NCBI RefSeq assembly: GCF_012863495.1
Contig: NZ_JAAVJL010000002.1
Location: 560,501 to 624,500, forward strand
DNA length: 64,000 bases
Direction of reading: 5' to 3'
Source of the DNA: Pseudanabaena yagii GIHE-NHR1
GTDB taxonomy: Bacteria; Cyanobacteriota; Cyanobacteriia; Pseudanabaenales; Pseudanabaenaceae
Positions within the stretch are counted from its first letter, which is position 1; each line of letters starts with the position of its first letter. The position numbers were made by a program, and so were the translations under genes. The notes beneath the pieces are model-generated. The model worked only from the letters and a program-made list of their open reading frames with translations, did no database searches and was not told the origin of the DNA. Of this stretch, positions 38,018 through 46,829 are shown in pieces.

Positions 38018-40786
38018 ATGTTTTACAACATATCTGAGCAGCAAATACGAAAAGTACGTTGGGTATTAACTTGTGCTTGGTTACTTCTCATAGCTTCCCT
38101 CTTTTATGATCCGATTTCTCCTTTAATTACAACTCCAAATCAAACTTGGAGTCCTTTTCGCATCAAGCCCGAAGATTGCATATCTGTCCAAAATTCTTGT
38201 TTGGAATTGCAACCCTATCCCCTTGGCGCACCAATATTTTGGGGCATAATTGTACCTAGCGCTATTTTTATCTTATTGGTATTTGGGCATGAGCTATGGC
38301 GGCGGATCTGTCCTTTATCCTTCCTATCGCAAATTCCTCGCGCTTTAGGATGGCAAAGACAAATCAAAAGAACTGATAGCAAAACAGGGAAAGTTCGTTA
38401 TGAAATTCCCAAAGTCAAAAAGGATTCTTGGCTAGGCAAAAACTATCTATACCTTCAGTTTGGACTGCTATTTGTGGGTTTATGTAGTCGGATTTTGTTT
38501 ATTAATGGCAATGCGATCGCTCTAGGTTTATGGCTACTGATGACGATCGCCGCAGCTATCACCGTCGGCTATCTCTATGGCGGTAAGACTTGGTGTAATT
38601 ACTTCTGTCCGATGGCTCCTGTCCAGAAAATCTATGCGGAACCATCCTCTCTCTTGGGGACTAAGGCTCATATGAGCGAAGTGCCAATTACTCAATCAAT
38701 GTGTCGCACGATTACCAATGAAGGCAAAGAGCAGAGTGCTTGTGTTGCCTGCCAAAATCCCTGTATCGATATCGATTCTGAGCGTTCCTATTGGGATGGT
38801 ATTGAGAAGTCTGAAACTCAATTTCTTTACTACTGCTATCTAGGGTTAGTAGTGGGCTATTTCTTTTATTACTACCTCTATGCAGGCAGTTGGGACTACT
38901 ACTTTTCAGGGGCTTGGGCGATGGAGGGCAACTCCATTCAACAATTACTATCCTCTGGATTTTATCTGTACAATCAAGCGATTCCTATTCCCAAAATTTT
39001 AGCCGTACCGCTAACCTTGGGCTTATTTACAGGACTGGGCTATATCTTTGGCACTCTGAGCGAACGTCTTTATCGTTCCTATCTCCTTTTCTCTAAACAA
39101 AAAACTTCTAATTTACAGATTCGCCATCACTTATTTAGCGTCACTACTTTTATTGCTTTCAATCTATTTTTTATTTTTGGTGGTCGTCCTTTCATTCGCC
39201 TACTACCCAACTTTTTCCAAGAAACCATTGATGTATTGGTGGTCTTAGTCAGTACTTTGTGGCTAGCTCGTACCCTCAAGCGTGATCCTGAACTCTATGC
39301 AAGGGAAGGATTGGCAGGTAGATTCCGCAAGCAGTTATTGAAGATGAATTTCCCCCTTAACCAATACTTTAGCGATCGCGATGTGGATGATCTCAATCCC
39401 CATGAAGTCTATGTGTTGGCAAAGGTTTTGCCAGGATTTACCAAGCAAAAGCGCTATGAAGCCTATAAAGGGGTACTGCGCGAATCCTTGGAAGAGGGTT
39501 ATACCAATTCTGCTAGTAGTTTGGAACTGTTAAGGCAATTACGCACAGAGTTAGATATTTCCGATACCGAACACCGTAATCTCCTCGAAGAGTTAGGTGT
39601 GGAAGATCCTCAACTCCTCGACCCTAATCGACAACGTAACCTTGAGAACTTAGTCCGCATTTCGGGCTATCGCAAGGCTCTTGAGCGCTTGGTTTATCTC
39701 CAAAATCTAGATACCAATACTGCCTCACAGCAATTGGCTCAAACCTATAATATCACGCCTACGGAGGAGCAAGAAATTACCCAAGGTTTTGATCACGATG
39801 CGTCTCTAAAGCAAAAGTCCTATTTCTATCTCGATCGCCTTGCCCAGCTATTACAGTCTTACCACAACCTCAATCAACCTTGCCTCTTAGAACATCGTCC
39901 TGCCGTCTCACTATTACTAGAAGCTATCTCCCGTAAAAAGAGAATTTTGGTATTAGCGTTGCTAGAGGCGATCTCTAGTCTCAATACCTCTGAAGGTAAT
40001 GAGATTGCCAGTAATTTGGGTAAGCTCTCGCCTACGGTTTTGGGAGATATCCTCGAAGAACCCAACTCTGTTTGGTTTCATAAAATTCCATCAACCCAGA
40101 TTAACTTACTGAGGCTATCCTCAGAAAATATGACTTGCTCAGTGGCGATCGCAGTTTCTGAGGTGGTTGATACCCTAACGGATCTGCTACAAGAACCAAA
40201 CCCTTTAATTCAAGCCGTAAGCTTGTATTTATTGCAGATTTTAGATTTTGCGGCGAGTCGAGTTGCTGCGGTTGAAATCGAAAGCCAGCATCGCTTAGTT
40301 CAAGAGATGATCACCTTAATTCTCAAGAGTACGCACTCCTTGCCTTTGGCGAATTTTGAGAAATTAGAACGAGTGGTATATCTATTCAATAGTGACTTTT
40401 TCCATTCTCTCGACAATGAAATTTTGATTGAGTTAAGCGATCGCGCCTATGTCAAATCGTACCTAGAGAATGAACATATTACTGAGGTTGGTGATACTTG
40501 TCGAGAGTTGCTACTGCTAATTGAGGGCAATGTGGAAATTAGGATCATCCGTGCCGATCAATCCGAAACAATCTCAAATCTTGTATCAGGGAAAGTTTTA
40601 GATGAATTAGAAGTGTTAACCCATACTAATTTGACAGGTACGATCACGGCAAAGTCTTCACCAACTAGAGTTTTGGCAATTCCTGTTGATACCTTTGATG
40701 ACCTCATGGAGCGCGATCATAGTTTAGCCCTAAAGGTCTTAGAACTAGAGAGTATTCGTCTTAAAACCCTCCTTAGTAGAGAGTAA
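38018..40786 (+). CDS. NapH/NosR-like Fe-S membrane protein with C-terminal cNMP-binding-like domain
   Basis: 922 residues. The N-terminal 430 residues hold six or more membrane segments and cysteine motifs of the NapH/NosR/RdxA type: CP at 98-99, CNYFCP at 193-198 and CVACQNPC at 242-249. They probably bind 4Fe-4S clusters and move electrons across the membrane. Residues 440-780 are helical and HEAT-like, without a known fold. Residues 800-922 resemble a cyclic-nucleotide-binding/CRP-type beta-barrel (LLLLIEGNVEIRI, VLAIPVDTFDDLM). It is divergent from nrtA, so a link to nitrate metabolism is possible but unproven. It has its own strong terminator. Confidence 0.85.
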   Translation: MFYNISEQQIRKVRWVLTCAWLLLIASLFYDPISPLITTPNQTWSPFRIKPEDCISVQNSCLELQPYPLGAPIFWGIIVPSAIFILLVFGHELWRRICPLSFLSQIPRALGWQRQIKRTDSKTGKVRYEIPKVKKDSWLGKNYLYLQFGLLFVGLCSRILFINGNAIALGLWLLMTIAAAITVGYLYGGKTWCNYFCPMAPVQKIYAEPSSLLGTKAHMSEVPITQSMCRTITNEGKEQSACVACQNPCIDIDSERSYWDGIEKSETQFLYYCYLGLVVGYFFYYYLYAGSWDYYFSGAWAMEGNSIQQLLSSGFYLYNQAIPIPKILAVPLTLGLFTGLGYIFGTLSERLYRSYLLFSKQKTSNLQIRHHLFSVTTFIAFNLFFIFGGRPFIRLLPNFFQETIDVLVVLVSTLWLARTLKRDPELYAREGLAGRFRKQLLKMNFPLNQYFSDRDVDDLNPHEVYVLAKVLPGFTKQKRYEAYKGVLRESLEEGYTNSASSLELLRQLRTELDISDTEHRNLLEELGVEDPQLLDPNRQRNLENLVRISGYRKALERLVYLQNLDTNTASQQLAQTYNITPTEEQEITQGFDHDASLKQKSYFYLDRLAQLLQSYHNLNQPCLLEHRPAVSLLLEAISRKKRILVLALLEAISSLNTSEGNEIASNLGKLSPTVLGDILEEPNSVWFHKIPSTQINLLRLSSENMTCSVAIAVSEVVDTLTDLLQEPNPLIQAVSLYLLQILDFAASRVAAVEIESQHRLVQEMITLILKSTHSLPLANFEKLERVVYLFNSDFFHSLDNEILIELSDRAYVKSYLENEHITEVGDTCRELLLLIEGNVEIRIIRADQSETISNLVSGKVLDELEVLTHTNLTGTITAKSSPTRVLAIPVDTFDDLMERDHSLALKVLELESIRLKTLLSRE

Positions 40787-40791
40787 ATACC

Positions 40792-40836
40792 AATGGTAAG
40801 GATGGGCGGCGCTTCGCACCGCCCATCCTTACCATT
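40792..40836 (+). terminator. Strong terminator of the Fe-S membrane protein gene
   Basis: Perfect 18-bp arms (40792-40809, 40819-40836), 9-base loop, followed by a run of T. Confidence 0.88.
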
Positions 40837-40960
40837 TTTTTAGGACTACCCCAAATTGTTGTGATGCCAGAATAGCAGTCGGCATAACAATCTGGGTTTT
40901 AGGCTATATTTTTAAGTAATTCTAAGCAATTCGCTGACCAACAACCTTCTAGAAATCTTC

Positions 40961-41926
40961 ATGAAACCAACTGTTAGTCTTTTACATACCTCTAGCTATG
41001 AAATTGCATCGCTTATGCAGTCTCTAGAGGCTGTACTTGCACCCCTAGGAGGTATGTCCAGCATCGTCAAAGCAGGCGATCGCGTTCTCCTCAAGCCCAA
41101 TTTACTTACAGGCTCACGTCCTACCAAAGAATGCACCACCCGACCTGAATTGGTATATTGTGTTGCCAAGATGGTGATCGATGCTGGTGGTAGACCATTT
41201 TTAGGTGATAGCCCTGCCTTTGGTAGTGTCAAAGGAATTGCTAAAGCTAATGGTTTATTACCCCTTGCGGAAGAACTAGGAATTCCCATCGTAGAGTTTC
41301 ATGGCAAGCGCTACGAAACGGACGGGGAAGGAGAACTACATAATCTCCGTCTGAGTAAAGAAGCGATGGATGCGGATGTGGTGATCAATTTGCCCAAAGT
41401 AAAATCGCATATGCAACTCACCCTTACCCTTGGTGTGAAAAATCTTTTTGGATGTGTACCGGGGAAAATGAAAGCTTGGTGGCATATGGAAGCAGGTAAG
41501 GATGTGAATCGTTTCGCACAAATGTTAATTGAGACAGCACGTACAATTAATCCTGAACTGACGATCATCGATGGTATTGTCGGACATGAGGGCAATGGAC
41601 CTAGTGCTGGAGAGCCAAAAGAGTTGGGGGTTTTAGCAGCTTCCCGTGATGTTTTTGCCCTCGATCGCGTTATGGTAGAGATTCTTGGTGTAAATCCCCT
41701 CGATGTGCCAACGGTTGCCGCCTCGATCCGTACAGGACTATGCAGCGATCTAGATGCTATTGACATTGTTGGTGATCAGATCGAGCAGTTACAAATCCCT
41801 GACTGGCAATTACCTACAACAATGATGGCGATCGATTTTGAGTTACCTAGAGTAGTACGATCAACCTTTAAACATCTATATATTAAGTTCATCAAAGAAC
41901 CGCTTAGCACCTATGCCCGCACCTAA
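40961..41926 (+). CDS. DUF362-family protein
   Basis: 321 residues. It matches the DUF362 layout: VLLKPNLLTGSRPTKECTT near residue 44, DVVINLPKVKSHMQLTLTL (about 144), GVKNLFGCVPG (about 158) and GPSAGEPKELGVL (about 212). The function of DUF362 is not established. Many members carry ferredoxin domains, but this one lacks CxxCxxC motifs. Its end overlaps the next gene by 14 bp, so the two are probably coupled. Confidence 0.9.
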   Translation: MKPTVSLLHTSSYEIASLMQSLEAVLAPLGGMSSIVKAGDRVLLKPNLLTGSRPTKECTTRPELVYCVAKMVIDAGGRPFLGDSPAFGSVKGIAKANGLLPLAEELGIPIVEFHGKRYETDGEGELHNLRLSKEAMDADVVINLPKVKSHMQLTLTLGVKNLFGCVPGKMKAWWHMEAGKDVNRFAQMLIETARTINPELTIIDGIVGHEGNGPSAGEPKELGVLAASRDVFALDRVMVEILGVNPLDVPTVAASIRTGLCSDLDAIDIVGDQIEQLQIPDWQLPTTMMAIDFELPRVVRSTFKHLYIKFIKEPLSTYART

Positions 41927-42299
41927 CAGCCCGCCGCTAATTTTAGTGGTCGAAGATGCCCCTGACAACCAAGTTTTGGTGGAGCAGGTGTTTCAAGATT
42001 CAGGCTATAACGTCACCTGTATCCAAGATGGTCAAGCGGCGTTAGATTGGCTGGGAAAAAATCACCCCGATCTAATTTTGCTTGATCTATCTTTGCCAGA
42101 AATCGATGGCTGGGAAATTGCGAGACAACTCAAAGCTAGCGATCGCACATCAAATATTCCGATCGTGGCGGTAACTGCTCATGCGATGAAAGGTGATAAA
42201 GAATCGGCGATCGCATCGGGTTGTGATGATTATCTGACAAAGCCTTTAGATATTGATTTGTTAGAAGCCTGTGTCAAACAATGGCTAGACAGGAAATAA
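41913..42299 (+). CDS. Single-domain response regulator
   Basis: 128 residues, one receiver domain. Acidic pocket Glu14/Asp15, phospho-acceptor Asp58 (LILLDLSLP), Lys in YLTKP. It has no output domain, so it acts by protein contact. Its ATG lies inside the end of the DUF362 gene (14-bp overlap). A hairpin at 42298-42333 follows. The cognate kinase is not evident. Confidence 0.93.
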   Translation: MPAPNSPPLILVVEDAPDNQVLVEQVFQDSGYNVTCIQDGQAALDWLGKNHPDLILLDLSLPEIDGWEIARQLKASDRTSNIPIVAVTAHAMKGDKESAIASGCDDYLTKPLDIDLLEACVKQWLDRK

Positions 42300-42333
42300 G
42301 AGCAGGGTAGTGATTTCCACTACTCTGCTTTTG
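42298..42333 (+). terminator. Terminator after the receiver gene
   Basis: AAGAGCAGGGTAGTG pairs with CACTACTCTGCTTTT, one mismatch, ending in T. Confidence 0.75.
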
Positions 42334-42560
42334 TCAATGAACCTCAAAACAAAAGCCTATAGTTATATATAACTTAGACTAAGATTTAGAGAGAGTTTAA
42401 AGTTAAAAAAGCTTTACAACTTCATTTAATAAATTCCATATATTTTTTCAAAACTTATTTATTCGCATTATTTACATTAAAACGACAGAGATACATCCAT
42501 TGGTTGTGTTTCTGCCAAATCGCAAAAATTTATAAATCATCAAATTTAGGAAACTGTTTT

Positions 42561-43574
42561 ATGTCTGGTCGTGTTGGAGTACTACTGTTAAATTTAGGAG
42601 GTCCTGAGAAGTTAGATGATGTCTACCTTTTCTTGTATAACCTGTTCGCCGATCCAGAAATTATTCGCCTACCGATTCCCTTCTTACAAAAGCCGATCGC
42701 TTCCTTAATAGCTGCTAGTCGCGCTCCCATTAGTCAAGAAAATTACCGCATGATTGGTGGTGGTTCACCCCTACGACAAATCACCGAAGAGCAAGGCGAA
42801 AATATCGAAAATGTCTTGCAGCGTAATGGGATTGAGGCAAAGGTGTATGTCGGTATGCGCTACTGGCATCCCTACACTACTGAAGCAATCGCTAAAATTA
42901 AACAGGATGGCATTACTCGCCTTGTGGTATTGCCTCTATATCCTCAATACTCGATCAGCACCAGTGGCTCTAGCATTAAGCAACTCGATGAACTCTGGGA
43001 AAATGATCCTGAACTACAAGCGATCGAGCGCATCACGATCCAATCTTGGTACGATCGCGCTGGCTACATTCGTGCCATGAATGAGTTGATCGATGCTAAG
43101 TTACAAAGCTTTGCTGATCCTGAGAATGTGCATATCTTCTTCAGTGCTCACGGTGTACCCGTAAAATATGTCACCGAATACAATGATCCCTATCAATCGG
43201 AAATGGAAAATTGTGTCGATGCCATCATGAAAGCAATCCGTCGTGATTATCATCGCTACAATGCCCATACCCTCGCCTATCAAAGTCGTGTTGGTCCTGT
43301 GGAATGGTTGCAACCCTATACCGAAGAAGCAATTCACAATCTTGCTAAACGCGGCATTAAGGATCTCTTAGTTGTTCCCATCAGTTTTGTTTCTGAACAT
43401 ATTGAGACCTTACAAGAGATTGATATTGAATATCGTGAAGTTGCCGAAGAAGCAGGTATTCATAATTTTGATCGCGTTCCTGCTTTAAATAGCCACCCAA
43501 TCTTTATCAACGATCTCGCTGAGTTGATTATGGAATCTCTCGGCACAACAAAAATGGCAGCAGTTCCCGCCTAA
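42561..43574 (+). CDS. hemH: Ferrochelatase
   Basis: 337 residues from the ATG at 42561 ([16 protein letters not shown]), preceded by TTAGGAAA. A longer frame from 42504 adds 19 residues without family similarity and is rejected. Ferrochelatase inserts Fe2+ into protoporphyrin IX. Motifs: [39 protein letters not shown], the catalytic His in [25 protein letters not shown] and [14 protein letters not shown]. It ends at [11 protein letters not shown] and lacks the C-terminal chlorophyll-a/b-binding-like helix found on most cyanobacterial ferrochelatases. Confidence 0.95.
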   Translation: MSGRVGVLLLNLGGPEKLDDVYLFLYNLFADPEIIRLPIPFLQKPIASLIAASRAPISQENYRMIGGGSPLRQITEEQGENIENVLQRNGIEAKVYVGMRYWHPYTTEAIAKIKQDGITRLVVLPLYPQYSISTSGSSIKQLDELWENDPELQAIERITIQSWYDRAGYIRAMNELIDAKLQSFADPENVHIFFSAHGVPVKYVTEYNDPYQSEMENCVDAIMKAIRRDYHRYNAHTLAYQSRVGPVEWLQPYTEEAIHNLAKRGIKDLLVVPISFVSEHIETLQEIDIEYREVAEEAGIHNFDRVPALNSHPIFINDLAELIMESLGTTKMAAVPA

Positions 43575-43599
43575 ACGTAACGCGAGTTCGAGATAATTT

Positions 43600-43677
43600 T
43601 GAGAATAGGGTTTGCTACGCAAACCCTATTCTCAGTAAAAGCCTTGCTTAGCAAGGCTTTTACTGAGAATAGGGTTT
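43600..43677 (+). terminator. Two overlapping, mutually exclusive hairpins after hemH
   Basis: Hairpin 1: 16-bp arms 43600-43615 and 43619-43634. Hairpin 2: 27-bp arms 43621-43647 and 43651-43677, loop TTA. They share 43621-43634, so only one can form at a time. Confidence 0.75.
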
Positions 43678-43716
43678 TGAAAATTTGTCAGCTTCACCCA
43701 AACTGACGTTAAACGT

Positions 43717-43745
43717 AAAAAGCCCTGCTTAGTGCAGGGCTTTTT
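43717..43745 (-). terminator. Terminator of the tRNA-Leu gene
   Basis: AAAAAGCCCTGC pairs with GCAGGGCTTTTT around a 5-base loop. Read leftward from the tRNA it ends in a T-run. It also has a T-run rightward, so it is bidirectional. Confidence 0.85.
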
Positions 43746-43760
43746 TGTAAAGTCATAAAG

Positions 43761-43843
43761 TGGGGGTGAAGGGACTTGAACCCTTACGACCTTGCGGTCA
43801 ACGGATTTTAAGTCCGTAGCGTCTACCATTCCGCCACACCCCC
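43761..43843 (-). tRNA. tRNA-Leu (anticodon UAA), no intron
   Basis: 83 nt, without an encoded CCA. Acceptor stem GGGGGTG/CACCCCC with discriminator A. The anticodon stem ACGGA/TCCGT encloses loop CTTAAAA, anticodon TAA. It has a long variable arm (ACCGCAAGGTC), as in class II tRNAs, and a T-arm AAGGG-TTCAAGT-CCCTT. The anticodon loop is continuous, so the group I intron present at this position in many cyanobacteria is missing. Confidence 0.95.
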
Positions 43844-43920
43844 GAAAGGCTTTGTTATTCTAACCCAAAATGCGTAACTTTAACATCAGAATTTTGATAA
43901 TTTGCAAAATCATCTAGCGA

Positions 43921-43961
43921 AATCAACTTAAAGCCTTATTTGGTAAGGCTTTAAGTTGATT
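43921..43961. repeat. Perfect palindrome, 18-bp arms
   Basis: Arms 43921-43938 and 43944-43961, loop TTTGG, followed by TTTTG. Intergenic between the tRNA and the Trp-repeat gene. Confidence 0.7.
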
Positions 43962-43978
43962 TTTGATCAAACGAACCA

Positions 43979-44029
43979 CAAGATATTTTTTAAAAGGCTT
44001 GCGAAGCAAGCCTTTTAAAAAATATCTTG
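43979..44029. repeat. Perfect palindrome, 24-bp arms
   Basis: Arms 43979-44002 and 44006-44029, loop GAA. Among the longest perfect stems in the window. It is 63 bp beyond the stop of the leftward Trp-repeat gene and may terminate it. Confidence 0.75.
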
Positions 44030-44092
44030 GTTTGGTTTTGAGCGCAAAGCGCTGTAAGTTATCTGTATCGAGGCTTCGCCACGACAAAAATT

Positions 44093-44422
44093 TTATTCGT
44101 TGTCCCATTTGTCTTGGGTATAACCAAGTTCAGTGGCGGCAGCTTGTTCTTCACTAGTTAACTCTTCCCAAGATTTGTCCGCAGACGCAGGAATGTCATC
44201 TTCTCCTTCCCAGCTAGATTGAGTCCAACCTAATACTCCCCAAAGTTTTTGGTCTTCACTGGATAAGTCATCCCATTCAGGAAAATCCAGTCCGTCATCC
44301 CAATTTTCTTCATTCCAGCCTAATTGAGTCCAGAGATCTTGTTCAGCGCTGGTCAGATCGCTCCAACTTAGTTCACTCCAGAATTCATTAGGATCACCAG
44401 TTACTTTACGGATAGTAGTCAT
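44093..44422 (-). CDS. Small acidic protein of three Trp-rich repeats
   Basis: 109 residues, very acidic. Three repeats of about 33-38 residues share the pattern W-x-(D/E)-L-(T/S)-S-x-(E/D)-Q-x(6-7)-LG(W/Y)-x(4)-W. They run WSDLTSAEQ...LGW (about 20-40), WDDLSSEDQ...LGW (about 50-70) and WEELTSEEQ...LGY (about 85-105). There is no signal peptide or membrane segment. I do not recognise a named family. The even spacing suggests a helical repeat used for binding. It is monocistronic. Confidence 0.82.
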   Translation of the reverse strand: MTTIRKVTGDPNEFWSELSWSDLTSAEQDLWTQLGWNEENWDDGLDFPEWDDLSSEDQKLWGVLGWTQSSWEGEDDIPASADKSWEELTSEEQAAATELGYTQDKWDNE

Positions 44423-44510
44423 AAAAACTTGCTCACAAATTAGAGTTCATCTGGATTTCATCATAGTTTTTGTGAGTCTTGAGAAGCAACAGTTAAAACT
44501 TAACCTAAGA

Positions 44511-44541
44511 AGAAGAGGTCGTGCTTTGCACGACCTCTTCT
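44511..44541. repeat. Palindrome before the Trp-repeat gene
   Basis: 14-bp arms with loop TTT (44511-44524, 44528-44541). It is directly followed by the FTR1 terminator palindrome. Confidence 0.65.
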
Positions 44542-44588
44542 CAATAAAGTTGAAATGGGCTGCAAAGCAGCCCATTTCAACTTTATTG
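44542..44588 (-). terminator. Perfect 22-bp-arm palindrome across the FTR1 stop
   Basis: Arms 44542-44563 and 44567-44588, loop AAA. The stop codon (44583-44585) lies in one arm, so the other arm is an inverted copy of the gene end. Confidence 0.8.
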
Positions 44589-45515
44589 GTTTGAATTGTT
44601 TGGAACTAGTCGCTTGCCTAAGCTGCGGTAATAGATTGTGCCAACGATCGCAAAAAAAGCAACATAGGCGATCGCCTGTACTAAATAAAGCTTATCGGTG
44701 TAGCCAAATAATGAACTGAAAATTACCCCAGGAAATTTTTCGGCGGGTAATACTTTGGTGGTGTTCCAAACCATATTGCCGAGGATGCAGGAATGCTCGC
44801 GGGCAAAATGCTCATAAAAGAAGCAGATGGACTCGGACTTGCGATCGCTTTGAGAAAGAATTCGTAACGCCGTATCAAAATGTCCGAGGGCGGAAATGAC
44901 TAAACCTGAGACAATCGCAAGGAGCATGAAGCCCATAATTTTGAAGAAAGCGCGGATATTAATTTGGATACCAAATTTAAATAATCCGATCGCGATCGCT
45001 GTGGCGGCTAAGATGCCACTGACTGCTCCGAGAGCTGGCATAAATCCTTCTTGGAATTTGGCAGAAATAAATAGAACAACTTCAAAACCTTCGCGCAAAA
45101 TTGCAAACAGGATTAAGCCAAAAATTCCCAAGCCTGCTTTTTTGCCTTTACCTAAAACACTATTTAATGAGCCTTCAATTTCTCCCTTCATGGCGCGACT
45201 CTGTTTCGTCATCCAGATCAACATCCATGTCAACATAGCGATCGCTGCAACGCTAAATAAACCTTCGAGCAATGGTTCAAATACTGCTGATAGTTCGGGG
45301 TTACTTGTACCGACACTTTGCATAAACCAATTAAAGAGAATGCCGACGATCGCACTAATTACGAGTCCAGTACCAATCCCTGCAAATACCCATTTATTTA
45401 GATGTGATCGCTTAGCACGTTTGAGATATGCCATAACGATGCCAATTACCAATGCTGCTTCAACACCTTCGCGCAGGGTAATTACAAAAGTTGGAAGAGT
45501 TAAACTGATGTCCAT
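44583..45515 (-). CDS. FTR1-family iron permease
   Basis: 310 residues with seven membrane segments. Both REGxE iron-handling motifs are present: LREGVEAALVIG near residue 14 and LREGFEVVLFIS near residue 140. FTR1/EfeU permeases import Fe3+ produced by a partner ferroxidase. It is the last gene of a leftward operon with a multicopper oxidase and a lipoprotein, matching the Fet3-Ftr1 logic. A CCCTCTCC-type repeat fills the 66-bp gap to the lipoprotein gene. Confidence 0.94.
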   Translation of the reverse strand: MDISLTLPTFVITLREGVEAALVIGIVMAYLKRAKRSHLNKWVFAGIGTGLVISAIVGILFNWFMQSVGTSNPELSAVFEPLLEGLFSVAAIAMLTWMLIWMTKQSRAMKGEIEGSLNSVLGKGKKAGLGIFGLILFAILREGFEVVLFISAKFQEGFMPALGAVSGILAATAIAIGLFKFGIQINIRAFFKIMGFMLLAIVSGLVISALGHFDTALRILSQSDRKSESICFFYEHFAREHSCILGNMVWNTTKVLPAEKFPGVIFSSLFGYTDKLYLVQAIAYVAFFAIVGTIYYRSLGKRLVPNNSNQ

Positions 45516-45540
45516 AAAGTTTTGAGATAAAAAGTGTCAA

Positions 45541-45578
45541 TTCCCCTCTCCCAGTGGGAGAGGAGCTAGGGGTGAGGG
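45541..45578. repeat. CCCTCTCC-type palindromic repeat, copy 3
   Basis: Stem CCCCTCTCCCA-GTGGGAGAGG with the CTAGGGGTGAGGGG tail. Same family as 21478-21524 and 31336-31372. Here it separates two genes of the iron operon. Confidence 0.65.
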
Positions 45579-45581
45579 GAT

Positions 45582-46658
45582 CTACGATTTTGCGTAAACT
45601 TTCGTAGCGGCTTGCTCGTTGCCTTTAATTAGTTCTGCCATATCCGCAACGGACAGCACTGGCTTGTCTGGGGCGATAGCACTAGGATATGCCGACTTGA
45701 GCTTTTCTAAACTTGCCGTAAATTGTTTGTGAACATCAGGATGTTGCTTTTCCATTGCTGATGCGATGCTCTTGTACAACTGCTCCACATAAATAGTGAA
45801 ACCTCGCGAATCTTGATACTCAATAATTTCTTTGATTTTGTCATTGGCGATCGCTGCACGATATTCCGTACCCGCCGTATCGAGAATTGTATTGATTACT
45901 TGGAGGGAAAACTTCGGTGATTGACGTTGAGTTTCGGGAATTGCCGCGATCGCTGAGTCAATACTAGCTATTGCGTCATTATATTTAGCGGCAATACTAG
46001 GATCGTTGGGCTTGGACTTGACCAACTGCTGCAAATCCATCAATGGCTGTTTAAATTCTTTGACCTTGCGTTCTTTGAGTTGTCCTTCCACATCCGCATA
46101 AATTTCTTCGACAGGATGCTCAATATGGGGAAGTGCTTGGTCAGGTTTCTGAAGATCTAACAATTCCTTCGCCACAATCATGTGACCTTTCATCAAACCA
46201 AGTTTAGTCAAATAATCAACATCTTTAGCTTCACCAGTTAGCTCTATAGTTTCCGTGCCAACCATATCTTTGATTTGAGCAAACTGTTCTGCCGTGACCA
46301 CTTTCTTAGTCACTAGGTCTTCCACCTTCGTATAGGGACGCGCCGCTTGAATTTTGTTGGATAAACCTGCAATTCCTAACTTTGCTTCAACCTTATCAAG
46401 TTCAGACAAAATCGCTTCGTTGATATTGATCTTGGCTTTGTTGTGACTAGGTGTCATCGCGTCTTTTTGAGTCCCAGATTTAGACTCGGTTTTAGACTCA
46501 ATGGTTGCAGGATTAGAAGGAATAGAAGCTTTCGGCTCATTGCTACATGCCGCGATCGCGATCGCACTAACTAAGGATAGGGTGAACAATAGGAAAAAGG
46601 CTTTGCTTTTGACTAAAGCTTTCAAGGCTCGACTAATGAAAGAAATAATTGCGGACAT
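45582..46658 (-). CDS. Helix-hairpin-helix lipoprotein of the iron-uptake operon
   Basis: 358 residues. Lipoprotein signal with lipobox ending AIAAC (Cys38). Residues 75-135 form a ComEA-like helix-hairpin-helix region (KININEAILSELDKVEAKLG, ITAEQ-like second half). Residues 145-350 are helical, with GHMIVAKELLDL and PHIEHPVEEIY, reminiscent of the EfeO/imelysin-like domains that bind metals next to FTR1 permeases. That likeness is partial. It sits between the multicopper oxidase and FTR1 genes, so it probably helps pass iron to the permease. Confidence 0.8.
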   Translation of the reverse strand: MSAIISFISRALKALVKSKAFFLLFTLSLVSAIAIAACSNEPKASIPSNPATIESKTESKSGTQKDAMTPSHNKAKININEAILSELDKVEAKLGIAGLSNKIQAARPYTKVEDLVTKKVVTAEQFAQIKDMVGTETIELTGEAKDVDYLTKLGLMKGHMIVAKELLDLQKPDQALPHIEHPVEEIYADVEGQLKERKVKEFKQPLMDLQQLVKSKPNDPSIAAKYNDAIASIDSAIAAIPETQRQSPKFSLQVINTILDTAGTEYRAAIANDKIKEIIEYQDSRGFTIYVEQLYKSIASAMEKQHPDVHKQFTASLEKLKSAYPSAIAPDKPVLSVADMAELIKGNEQAATKVYAKS

Positions 46659-46789
46659 GAAAGTAACTAAGGGTTAATTAAGGGATGTTAGATGAATGAA
46701 ATAATGATTGCTAGATAATGCAACTAATTTGCAATAACTGATTTAACCCTATTAGAGCATAATCTTGCAAGTAATTCTCAATAAATCTT

Positions 46790-46829
46790 GGTTGTAAATC
46801 TTTTGCCTACAGGTAAAACATTTACAACC
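46790..46829 (-). terminator. Hairpin abutting the multicopper oxidase stop
   Basis: 19-base arms with two mismatches (46790-46808, 46811-46829), ending exactly beside the stop codon at 46830. Confidence 0.65.

Noticed and set aside
46790-46829. Possible extra copy of the GTTGTAA operator outside the island
   Set aside because: The two halves are about 26 bases apart, not 4, and form a hairpin against a stop codon; better read as a terminator.
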